Below are positions 52,001-58,856 of a stretch of 64,000 nt of DNA, one piece after another (within the stretch, counting starts at the first letter, position 1; each line of letters begins with the position of its first letter). The notes beneath the pieces were generated by a model, which saw nothing but the letters and a program-made list of their open reading frames with translations, did not search any database and had not been told where the DNA came from. Source of the DNA: JAWPMT01 sp965267435. GTDB taxonomy: Bacteria > Bacteroidota > Bacteroidia > Cytophagales > Cyclobacteriaceae. The stretch lies in NCBI GenBank assembly GCA_965267435.1, contig OZ253960.1, positions 6,262,001 through 6,326,000 of the forward strand, read 5' to 3'. The position numbers and the translations under genes were made by a program.

Positions 52001-53213
52001 CGCGAAAGGAGGAAATGAAACTTTCGAGTTGCTTGATGCGGGACTTTGGTCACCGGGATCGATAGAGTCTTTCGTGTGGGATGACCTAAACGGAGATGGT
52101 ATTCAGGATGCGGGAGAGCCTGGGTTACAGAATGTGCCGGTGCAGCTGCTCGATAGAGGTGGAAACCAATTGCGACTTGGTCTCACAGATGCTGGTGGTA
52201 TTGTCACATTTGTTAATGTACCTGCTGCCGAGAAGCTAAGACTTCAATTCCCTCACTTGGATGACCACCAATTCACCCATAGACGCAAGGGAGGCGACAA
52301 CGCTTTGGATAGTGATGTTGCTCGCGGTTCCGGTAAGTCCAAGTACATTTTCTTGACTGGCGGGGGAACCTTAAAGGATGCCATTGATGCAGGTGTCTGG
52401 ACACCGGGTACAGTTTATTCGTACGTCTGGCAGGACTTCAACTCCGATGGTATTCAGGATGTCGGTGAGCCTGGTAAGTCCGGTGTGACAGTGCATTTGC
52501 TGAATAGCGATGACGTCACGATAACCACTGCAGTCACCAATGCAATGGGTATTGCCGAGCTAAGTGGGGCTCCTGCAGATGAGAAGTTTCGACTACAGTT
52601 TGAAATTGCCGAGGATGATGAGTTCACACTCTTGATGGAGGGTGGGGATCCTGAAAAGGACAACGACGCCAGACCTTCCGGCATGACGAGGAAATTCCGG
52701 GCCAGTATGGGTGCTCAGGTCTATATGGACATCGATGCGGGTATCAAGGTCACTGGAGTGCAGCCTATGCAAGAAGGTGACATTATCAATATCGAAAATC
52801 CGATTTCATCCAGTCCACCACCAAACAGAGGGGATCAATCAAATGCTATTGATGTGATCAACCTTGAGAATCCGATTTCTACCTCTCCTCCACCGCGGGG
52901 ATTCAAGTCTGGAAACTCTTTTTCCAGGACTGAATCTTTACCTGAGATTGAGGAGCTCACAATGGAGATCTATCCGAACCCTGTGACTGAGCGACTCTTT
53001 GTGCAGATCGCCAATCCGGTCGAGGAGGACATGCAGCTATCTCTCATTGACCTGAGCGGAAGGGTGATCGTCGAAAAACAACTGCACTTCGAAGTGGGGG
53101 TGAATCAAGTCGAGATAGACTTTGGTATCATCAAGATCAACGAAGGCAAGTTTGTCCTGCGACTGCAGTCTCCTTCTCGAGGACAGCTGATAGAGCAGTT
53201 GATAAAATACTAA
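49038..53213 (+). CDS. SdrD B-like repeat surface protein with type IX sorting domain
   Basis: A 1391-residue exported protein. Signal peptide 1-~28 (WMVSSMAWAQG). The N-terminal half has beta-sandwich segments with paired cysteines (SSCFQNDGSLVVTASGG, YGYQYSIDGGATWSTS), a proline/glycine linker (GPGPGPGPAPAP, near residue 470) and a HYR/DUF5011-type domain (APVITLVGDVTIQHE to ~635). Five tandem SdrD_B-like domains follow at ~665, 776, 893, 1008 and 1126, each opening SFVWDDLNGDGIQD-like then GEPGI. A Pro/Ser tandem linker (ENPISSSPPP, ENPISTSPPP) precedes the C-terminal type A sorting domain MEIYPNPVTERLFVQI...LIDLSGRVI, which directs type IX secretion and cleavage. Probably a cell-surface adhesin or matrix protein. 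Strong terminator 30 bp after the stop. Confidence 0.93.
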   Translation: MKLMITQNLYRTGILFAIWMVSSMAWAQGPVSFSVVSEGASSCFQNDGSLVVTASGGVVGEMGMGTVGTDCAEGLTQAMDQMAHNVYALTLINPEAYCSHSHAEGDTFSYMIDVYNPDTDTWTEVFSVTTGTDCYYFPEHIEFTPQSAISAIRFRSSPDTNCGMHVQGLNYRFEAYGYQYSIDGGATWSTSNAFTGLTPGTYQVKVKDGVGTQSLTQMTIVSQAPETSVDAGDDLYIAVGDSIGLSTSVNNLGEVLYGASAPPEDFCLFDADGGNTDCSAFGTSICTEGYIWQYNDASQSASVSSAELASVESLKLSVFYSCGDYSQPDGYNKWDLYVNGTMVGTTGETSSQGCTCEAAGFGTFPKEFVFDDFGLINSIWQVGGENTVEVVYNSRYNTGIALSAYKLQVTYGGIQTYDWTPSESLTASNIANPKAFPTNSTEYTILYTDKYGCQDTDVVKVNVLPSGPGPGPGPGPAPAPTPDLFNVKTKDITVALEADGTLEITPDLVDNGSTAIAGIANRSIGITSFDCGTLGDFDLYLVIEDEVGRKDSAAATVTVVDDLAPVITLVGDVTIQHERYTDYSEAGATDTDNCSSTMTAEGSVDTTTPGVYQITYTATDPSGNTTTATRSVEVVDDEDDDNDGIPDNIDDYILDPTNNGAPSILSFVWDDMDGDGIQDEGEPGIQGVTVELLDKKSKTLATKQSSEDGLVVFFDLSVGSVHRLRFVRPDDYGFGQIDAGADDTKDSDAYHKTDKFTVVDGINDTWDIAYTSPGLVRSFVWDDLNGNGLQDEGEPGIEGINVVLLGSDYRVISSINTDGEGIALLQDAPADEKFRLQFLKPDGYAFTRRGVGKNDSKDSDPKSKTGFTKSFKVRKGKQEFLQIDAGLWSPGVVETFVWDDLDGNGMQDAGEPGIENIVVNVLNRDGETILQGASDADGIASIGNIPADQRLRLSIDVPENYSITYRKRGSSEVNSDVRRRDLTTGWFGAKGGNETFELLDAGLWSPGSIESFVWDDLNGDGIQDAGEPGLQNVPVQLLDRGGNQLRLGLTDAGGIVTFVNVPAAEKLRLQFPHLDDHQFTHRRKGGDNALDSDVARGSGKSKYIFLTGGGTLKDAIDAGVWTPGTVYSYVWQDFNSDGIQDVGEPGKSGVTVHLLNSDDVTITTAVTNAMGIAELSGAPADEKFRLQFEIAEDDEFTLLMEGGDPEKDNDARPSGMTRKFRASMGAQVYMDIDAGIKVTGVQPMQEGDIINIENPISSSPPPNRGDQSNAIDVINLENPISTSPPPRGFKSGNSFSRTESLPEIEELTMEIYPNPVTERLFVQIANPVEEDMQLSLIDLSGRVIVEKQLHFEVGVNQVEIDFGIIKINEGKFVLRLQSPSRGQLIEQLIKY

Positions 53214-53242
53214 GACATAAAGATCAGTGTCTCAAACGGTTG

Positions 53243-53284
53243 GCCGTCCTGGAGGATTTCTCCAGGGCGGCTTTTTTCTTTTTA
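53243..53284 (+). terminator. Strong rho-independent terminator
   Basis: GCCGTCCTGGAG (53243-53254) and CTCCAGGGCGGC (53260-53271) form a 12-bp stem with one G-T wobble pair and a 5-nt loop, followed by TTTTTTCTTTTT. It closes the operon of the SdrD_B surface protein. Confidence 0.92.
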
Positions 53285-53440
53285 AGGTCGGTGCCGCCTA
53301 CATTTGACTCTGTCGATTCCCAGACCTTGACTTGGTCCCATTAGCTACTACACGTTTGGGAGATTAGATCGGTGGATTGAAGGGCGTGTAGATCTTGGTC
53401 TTTTGCGGAATTGCACTTTATCGAATGAGATGAATTGATA

Positions 53441-53929
53441 ATGAATCGCGAGCCCGAAATTGTGACACTCCCAGACCGGACCCTTGTCGGTCTGCGGACG
53501 GAAATGTCCTTAAGTGACAACCAAACTCGGGAGCTATGGACCTCCTTTCGTTCGAGAACGGCTGAAGTTAACCACCGGGTCGATGAGGGCTTTTACTCCG
53601 TTCAATATTATCCCAGGTTTCAGGAATTCACACCACAGACTGTTTTCTCAAAATGGGCCTGCGTTCGCGTGAGCGAGGTCGATAACCTTCCCGAGGGAAT
53701 GGAGGCCATAATTCTCGAAGGGGGGCTATGGGCCCGTTTTCTTTACCAGGGTTCTGTAGCGAACTTCCGGGCAATGTGGTTGTGGATGTACCAGCAATGG
53801 TTGCCGGACTCCGGCTATATGTTGGATGATCGCCACCACTACGAGTACCTCGATCACCGATGGTTGGGTCCCCACAATGAGCAATCCATGGAGGACATTT
53901 ACCTGCCCATCAAAATCCAGGGAAGCTAG
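53441..53929 (+). CDS. GyrI-like/AraC effector-binding-like protein
   Basis: A 162-residue stand-alone small-molecule-binding domain of the GyrI-like (SOUL/AraC effector-binding) superfamily. Visible features: an opening strand IVTLPDRTLVGLRTEMSL, then FYSVQYYPRFQEFTPQTVFSKW and CVRVSEVDNLPEGMEAIIL, and the closing YEYLDHRWLGPHNEQSMEDIYLPI with the conserved 'E.Y...' and 'EDIYLPI' ends. The ATG at 53441 is preferred to an in-frame TTG at 53435. Such proteins bind drugs or inhibitors or act as regulators. It sits alone between two terminated units, 106 bp before the Gfo/Idh gene. Confidence 0.85.
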   Translation: MNREPEIVTLPDRTLVGLRTEMSLSDNQTRELWTSFRSRTAEVNHRVDEGFYSVQYYPRFQEFTPQTVFSKWACVRVSEVDNLPEGMEAIILEGGLWARFLYQGSVANFRAMWLWMYQQWLPDSGYMLDDRHHYEYLDHRWLGPHNEQSMEDIYLPIKIQGS

Positions 53930-54035
53930 TACCAGGCCCTCTTGAAACGTATTGCGCGGTCCTTTGGACCATGTACCTGCCCAATTTTGGTAAGTCGTTC
54001 ATTACCTTGTACCGCTGTACCCAAGCAACGAAGAA

Positions 54036-55415
54036 ATGAAAAAATCCAGGAGAAGTTTCCTGAAAAAAGTAGCGGGAACGGGAGTTGTAGCAGCGTCTTT
54101 GCCCTCGCTCGCGGCCACCAGGCCCGAAAAGGAGTATCTATTGCGAAGGAAAAGCAACATCGCGCCATCTGACAAAATCAGACTCGGAGCCATCGGCATG
54201 GGTATCATGGGGTACAATAACGTGGAGTCGGCGTTGGAAGTGCCAGGCATGGAGCTCGTAGCTGTTTGTGACCTATACGACGGGCGATTGGAGAGTAGCA
54301 AAGAGAACTTTGGCAATGATCTATTGGCCACCCGTGACTATAAAGAAATCTTGGATCGAGATGATATTGATGCGGTGGTGATTTCCACTTCTGATCATTG
54401 GCACGACAAAATCTCTATTGACGCGATGAATAGCGGGAAGGCCGTGTACTGCGAGAAGCCCATGGTTCACAAAATCGAAGAGGGTCAGGCGGTCATCGAT
54501 ACGGAGAAAAAGACCGGAAAGGCTTTTCAAGTAGGAAGTCAGGGAGTGAGCTCCATTCTTTATGAGAAGGCAGCGGAGATCTATAAGTCTGGAGCAATCG
54601 GAGAGCTCGTCATGGCAGAAACCTACAATGATCGATTCTCAGCACTGGGGGCTTGGCAATATTCGATCCCAACCGACGCATCAGAAAAGACCGTAGGGTG
54701 GGATGCCTTTCTAGGGGACGCGCCAAAGAGGGCTTACGACCCTAACAGATTTTTTAGATGGAGAAATTATCAGGACTACGGTACTGGAGTGGCTGGTGAC
54801 CTCTTCGTTCATTTGTTTTCAGGCTTGCATGTGACGCTCGACACACTGGGACCGGAGCGCATATTCGCTAGTGGTGGATTGCAGTTTTGGAAGGATGGAC
54901 GGGACGTTCCGGACCTCATGCTGGCTGTAGTCGATTATGGCAATACAGATACTCACTCAGCTTTTTCCTTGCAGATCCGTGTGAACTTCACCGCTTCCGG
55001 TGGTGGAGGCTCGCTTCTGGAGCTAGTGGGAACGGATGGGACCATGACCATTGGATGGGGAAAGATCACAGTGAAGAAAAATAAAATCACCGGTGGGCCG
55101 GGGTACGGTGGATGGGATTCGTACAACACCTTTACGAAACAGCAACAGGCTGACTACGAGAAGTGGTATGCTGAGAAATACCCGAAAGACTATAAAATGC
55201 GGGAGCCGGGCGAGCAAGTCTACCAGACGCCCGATGGCTACAGCGATCATCTTGATCACTGGACAAATTTTGCTGAGGCCGTGACGACAGGGAAAAGGAT
55301 TGTGGAGGATGGAAGCTTCGGCATGCGGGCGGCAGGGCCCTCATTGGCTACCAATGTCAGTTACTTTGAGAATCGCATTGTGCAGTGGGACCCTAACAAA
55401 CTAGTAGTGTCATAA
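54036..55415 (+). CDS. Gfo/Idh/MocA family oxidoreductase, Tat-exported
   Basis: A 459-residue NAD(P)-dependent oxidoreductase-like protein. The N-terminus is a twin-arginine signal (KKSRRSFLKKVAGTGVVAAS), so it is folded and sent to the periplasm. The Rossmann fold follows (LGAIGMGIMGYNNVESAL), then TSDHWHDKISIDAM and the family lysine in YCEKPMVHKIEEGQ (E-K-P motif), and the C-terminal domain with GDLFVHLFSGLHVTL. Members of this family act on sugars, inositols or glycosides. The Tat form is common in Bacteroidota carbohydrate loci; the substrate cannot be read. Ends before a terminator and faces a second Gfo/Idh gene. Confidence 0.93.
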   Translation: MKKSRRSFLKKVAGTGVVAASLPSLAATRPEKEYLLRRKSNIAPSDKIRLGAIGMGIMGYNNVESALEVPGMELVAVCDLYDGRLESSKENFGNDLLATRDYKEILDRDDIDAVVISTSDHWHDKISIDAMNSGKAVYCEKPMVHKIEEGQAVIDTEKKTGKAFQVGSQGVSSILYEKAAEIYKSGAIGELVMAETYNDRFSALGAWQYSIPTDASEKTVGWDAFLGDAPKRAYDPNRFFRWRNYQDYGTGVAGDLFVHLFSGLHVTLDTLGPERIFASGGLQFWKDGRDVPDLMLAVVDYGNTDTHSAFSLQIRVNFTASGGGGSLLELVGTDGTMTIGWGKITVKKNKITGGPGYGGWDSYNTFTKQQQADYEKWYAEKYPKDYKMREPGEQVYQTPDGYSDHLDHWTNFAEAVTTGKRIVEDGSFGMRAAGPSLATNVSYFENRIVQWDPNKLVVS

Positions 55416-55444
55416 TTCACTTTTTTTTCATACGTTTCTGGTTT

Positions 55445-55480
55445 AATGACCCTCAGGTATTGAGGGTCATTTTTTTGTTT
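55445..55480. terminator. Hairpin terminator between convergent Gfo/Idh genes
   Basis: AATGACCCTCA (55445-55455) and TGAGGGTCATT (55461-55471) form a perfect 11-bp stem with a 5-nt loop, followed by a run of seven T before G. The stem is A/T-flanked on both sides and it lies between two convergent stops, so it can act in both directions, best on the plus strand. Confidence 0.92.
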
Positions 55481-55535
55481 GGGCTGTGACAGGACGAGTG
55501 ATAGAGCCCGGCGCTGGCGTGTAGGCCCTGTAGTT

Positions 55536-56732
55536 TTACCGGTCTTCGTGTATCTGAGAGAATTCTCCTGTCTCTTTGTTTTTGAGGATGACTTTCTTCG
55601 AGCCGTCGGGCAATCGTTCCTCTTTTACCAGGTAGTGCTGGCTGTCGTACTCAGATAGTTCCATAATGGGCTCTGACTGGTTATCACCGCGCCACTCCTT
55701 TAGCTCAACAGGCTCCCATAGCTTGCTTTTGGCTGATCTGTAGGCGGCATCCATGATGGCATTGACCACATACCCGTCGTAGAAAGTCTCCATGGGTGGC
55801 TTACCGGCCTCGTAGCAGTTGAGCATATCGTTGAACATATTGGTATAACCCAGCTCCACATTCTCGTCACCGACAGGGAAGAGCCAACCGGCATTGGTCT
55901 CGCCTTTTTCTGCGACATAGCCACCCTTGCCTCCGGCCGAAAAGATTTCGAAACCCGTTCGCATAAATTGGTTGAGCCATATCGTCCCTTCTGTACCTGA
56001 TACCTCGTCGCGAAGGTCCATTCCCCCTCGGAAGGCCCAGCTCACCTCAAACTGCGCCACCGCGCCGGTGGCATACTTTACCAGGCCCACTGCGTGATCT
56101 TCAGCGGCAATTGGCTTTACGAGGGTGTCCGCCCAGCACATGACCTCGACAGGTCTCACTTCCTTACCGATGTAGTTGCGGGAGATCTCAATGCAGTGGC
56201 AGCCCAGGTCGACAATGGCGCCACCTCCAGCTAGCTCGATATTCCAAAACCAGTCGCTGTGAGGGCCAGGGTGCGTTTCGCGACTCCGTGCCCAGGTGAC
56301 TTTGCCGATCGCACCCTCTTTCACGGCCTGGGTGGCCTTCATGGTCTTAGGGGTGTAAGCCAGGTCTTCCAGGTAGCCATGGAATATGCCAGCTTCTTCG
56401 ACAAGCTTGAGCATTTCATACGCCTCTTCGGCATTGCGGCCGAGGGGCTTGGTCATCAGTACGCCTTTCTTCAACTCGGCACACAGCTGGACTGCTTCCA
56501 GGTGCAGGTGATTGGGGAGAGCGATAACGACCAGGTCCACTTCAGGGTCCTGGATGGCCTCACGCATATGAGTTGTATAGCGAGGCACATCATTTTGCTC
56601 ACAAAATCTTTTGAGGTTTTCTTCATTGCGGCTCTGGACAATGACCACTCGGTCGCTGTTTCTGTAGCCGTGTAAGGATCGGGTGTAGAAGGCACCGATA
56701 AAACCGGAGCCAAGCATTGCAAAGTTTGACAT
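55536..56732 (-). CDS. Gfo/Idh/MocA family oxidoreductase
   Basis: A 398-residue cytoplasmic NAD(P)-dependent oxidoreductase. Rossmann motif near the start, FAMLGSGFIGAFYTRSL; ALPNHLHLEAVQLC, then MTKPLGRNAEEAYEML, in which the family's usual E-K-P is T-K-P but the catalytic lysine is kept; GGAIVDLGCHCIEISRNY in the C-terminal domain supplies the substrate-side His/Asp. No signal peptide, unlike the convergent paralogue at 54036. A ~50-residue C-terminal extension (YDSQHYLVKEERLPDGSKKV) reaches past the usual end. The upstream divergent cupin gene starts 110 bp away. Probably acts on a sugar or inositol-type substrate. Confidence 0.92.
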   Translation of the reverse strand: MSNFAMLGSGFIGAFYTRSLHGYRNSDRVVIVQSRNEENLKRFCEQNDVPRYTTHMREAIQDPEVDLVVIALPNHLHLEAVQLCAELKKGVLMTKPLGRNAEEAYEMLKLVEEAGIFHGYLEDLAYTPKTMKATQAVKEGAIGKVTWARSRETHPGPHSDWFWNIELAGGGAIVDLGCHCIEISRNYIGKEVRPVEVMCWADTLVKPIAAEDHAVGLVKYATGAVAQFEVSWAFRGGMDLRDEVSGTEGTIWLNQFMRTGFEIFSAGGKGGYVAEKGETNAGWLFPVGDENVELGYTNMFNDMLNCYEAGKPPMETFYDGYVVNAIMDAAYRSAKSKLWEPVELKEWRGDNQSEPIMELSEYDSQHYLVKEERLPDGSKKVILKNKETGEFSQIHEDR

Positions 56733-56842
56733 GTGCTAAAGCTAGCGGATAAAATGGACCTCGGCCAAATCCCGGCGTTTCAAAATCCGATAGCTGGTGT
56801 TTCTTTGCGAGTATAACTCATGTTACACCATCACTACCTCCC

Positions 56843-57208
56843 ATGAAACCAATAAATGTCGTCTCCAAATTTGAGTCTTTCAAAGAGCACTGGACCCCGA
56901 AGATCATTGGCCAGCTCAATGGCCAGTACGTCAAGCTTGCTAAGCTGACCGGTGAGTTTGTCTGGCATAGTCATGAAAACGAGGACGAGCTGTTCATGGT
57001 GATGAAGGGTGAGCTTACCATGCACTTTCGTGATAAGACGGAAGTCGTTCGGGAGGGCGAGATCATCATCGTACCCAGAGGCGTCGAGCACTTTCCGGTC
57101 ACGCAGAAGGATCAGGAGGTATGGGTGATGCTTTTTGAACCGATGGACACAAAACACACGGGCGATGTAGAGCATGAGCGTACCGTGCATAACCAGGACT
57201 GGATATAA
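56843..57208 (+). CDS. Cupin domain protein
   Basis: A 121-residue single-domain cupin. The two cupin motifs are readable: motif 1 WHSHENEDELFMVMKGEL (with His-x-His and Glu metal ligands) and motif 2 GEIIIVPRGVEHFPVT (with the last His). Such small cupins often bind a divalent metal and act as isomerases, dioxygenases or sugar-binding proteins. It is divergent from the cytoplasmic Gfo/Idh gene, and the ECF sigma gene follows 38 bp later on the same strand, so expression together with either side is possible. Substrate unknown. Confidence 0.92.
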   Translation: MKPINVVSKFESFKEHWTPKIIGQLNGQYVKLAKLTGEFVWHSHENEDELFMVMKGELTMHFRDKTEVVREGEIIIVPRGVEHFPVTQKDQEVWVMLFEPMDTKHTGDVEHERTVHNQDWI

Positions 57209-57246
57209 TTGAAATTATGGTTGTTTGTCATTTGTGAGGCCTTACT

Positions 57247-57825
57247 TTGCTTTCACAATTGGAGCTGCATAAGACCGACGATATTGCGCAAATTGATGAA
57301 GCCTCGTTTGAGGGGATTTTCAGGCAGTATTATGGTCCACTGACAGGGTTTGCCAGGCAATACGTAGACGACGAAGAGTCTGCGGAGGAGGTAGTGCAAG
57401 AGACCTTTGCCAATATTTGGGCCAAGCTGGATCAGACCAATATCAGAACCACGGTCAAGTCTTATTTGTACGGTGCCGTCCGCAACGCCTGCCTCAATCA
57501 GCTCAAACATCAGCAGGTCGTATTCAAGCATGCCAGTTATGAGCGCCATCGGGCTTCGGAAGGTTTCTCCTTTGATTTCCTGGAATTTGATGAACTGGAG
57601 GAAAAAGTGCGACTCGCCTTTGACAAGCTACCACCGAAGTGTCGCGAGGTTTTCGAGCTCAGCAGGTTTGAAGGGCTGAAATACCAGGAAATTGCTGACC
57701 GTCTCGACCTTTCTGTGAAGACCGTGGAGCGGCACATGGGAAAAGCGCTGAAGATCTTTCGGGAAGACCTCGGTCCTTATTTGCCTTTTGTCCTTTGGTT
57801 ATTTGAAAATAATGGGTGGGGGTAA
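57247..57825 (+). CDS. ECF RNA polymerase sigma factor
   Basis: A 192-residue sigma-70 factor of the extracytoplasmic-function type. Region 2 (residues ~20-90) shows FRQYYGPLTGFARQYVDDEE and AEEVVQETFANIWAKL; region 4 (~125-185) shows LPPKCREVFELSRFEGL and YQEIADRLDLSVKTVERHMG, the helix-turn-helix for -35 binding. No ATG occurs near the N-terminus; the start is taken as TTG at 57247, with a second TTG at 57259 possible. FecR and an STN protein follow directly, as in Bacteroidota cell-surface signalling units. It would direct transcription when released by the FecR protein. Confidence 0.95.
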   Translation: MLSQLELHKTDDIAQIDEASFEGIFRQYYGPLTGFARQYVDDEESAEEVVQETFANIWAKLDQTNIRTTVKSYLYGAVRNACLNQLKHQQVVFKHASYERHRASEGFSFDFLEFDELEEKVRLAFDKLPPKCREVFELSRFEGLKYQEIADRLDLSVKTVERHMGKALKIFREDLGPYLPFVLWLFENNGWG

Positions 57826-57860
57826 AATGAAGGTTGGCTGTCCAAAATATACGGGATACA

Positions 57861-58856
57861 ATGAATGAGGAAAGCCGACATATCGTCAACGAGGATCTGG
57901 TAGCGAAATTCTTTGCGCAGGAGACCAGCGAGGAGGAAAATGCGCTGATCCTCCAATGGCGCATGGACAGCGCCGCCAACCAGCGGCAGTTTGATGTGTG
58001 GCGGTTGGTATGGGCGGATACGGGACAGATCCGCGTATGGGATGATGGAGCTCGTTATGACGTCGAATTTGCTTTGGGGAAGGTTCGCCGCCGGAAGGAA
58101 GAGATTATCAACGACGGGCTCACGGACTCACCTGGTCTGGGCTGGGTTTGGCGTGTGGCCGCTATTGTTGTGATGGGTATGGGTATCGGATGGTTTGTTT
58201 GGTCCACACAGGAAGCTGATGTGCAGGAGCTCGTTGCCGAGGCAGATGTGCTTGTCTCTGAATTGGATGATGGCAGCGTGATTTCGCTCAACGAAGGAAG
58301 TCGCTTGCAAGTGACACAGGTATCTGACACGCGCCGGGAAGTATTCCTGGAGGGCGAAGCATACTTCGAAGTAGAACCGGATCCCGTTCGTCCTTTCGTT
58401 GTGCGCACCGACAGAGTGGCTGTAGAAGTACTGGGCACGTCCTTCAATGTTTCTGAGAAATCCGAGTCGCTCACACTGGTATCGGTGGAAGAGGGGAGGG
58501 TGCGTTTGAGCATAGAGGCAAAGGAGCTCATCCTCGTGGGTGGACAAACTGGTTCGTATGACCACGAAACCGGAGATCTCAAGTTACTGGAGATTGAAGA
58601 CACCGGCGAATACCGCTTCTGGAAAACAAAGAAACTGGTATTTCGCGAGCTATCTCTGACTGAGATAGTATCGACGCTGAATCGCACGTACGACGCGCAG
58701 ATCAGGATAGCCAACGACACTATTGGCGATTGCCAGCTGACTGTGAGTTTCGACAACGAGTCGATCGACAATATTCTTGACGTCATTTCGATCACCCTGG
58801 GACTGGAAGTGATCAGAGGCGACGACGAAATCGTCATTGATGGCGAGGGTTGTTAG
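57861..58856 (+). CDS. FecR family anti-sigma factor/sigma regulator
   Basis: A 331-residue inner-membrane protein. The ATG at 57861 (MNEESRHIVNEDLVAKFF) is chosen over an upstream in-frame codon. N-terminal cytoplasmic anti-sigma part (residues 1-~90), one membrane segment (WRVAAIVVMGMGIGWFVW), then the periplasmic FecR domain (VSELDDGSVISLNEGSRLQV, REVFLEGEAYFEVEPD and VEVLGTSFNV) and a C-terminal DUF4974/STN-like segment (FRELSLTEIVSTLNRTYDAQ). It would sense its periplasmic partner and control the ECF sigma just upstream (35 bp). Its end overlaps the STN gene by 17 bp. Confidence 0.95.
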   Translation: MNEESRHIVNEDLVAKFFAQETSEEENALILQWRMDSAANQRQFDVWRLVWADTGQIRVWDDGARYDVEFALGKVRRRKEEIINDGLTDSPGLGWVWRVAAIVVMGMGIGWFVWSTQEADVQELVAEADVLVSELDDGSVISLNEGSRLQVTQVSDTRREVFLEGEAYFEVEPDPVRPFVVRTDRVAVEVLGTSFNVSEKSESLTLVSVEEGRVRLSIEAKELILVGGQTGSYDHETGDLKLLEIEDTGEYRFWKTKKLVFRELSLTEIVSTLNRTYDAQIRIANDTIGDCQLTVSFDNESIDNILDVISITLGLEVIRGDDEIVIDGEGC

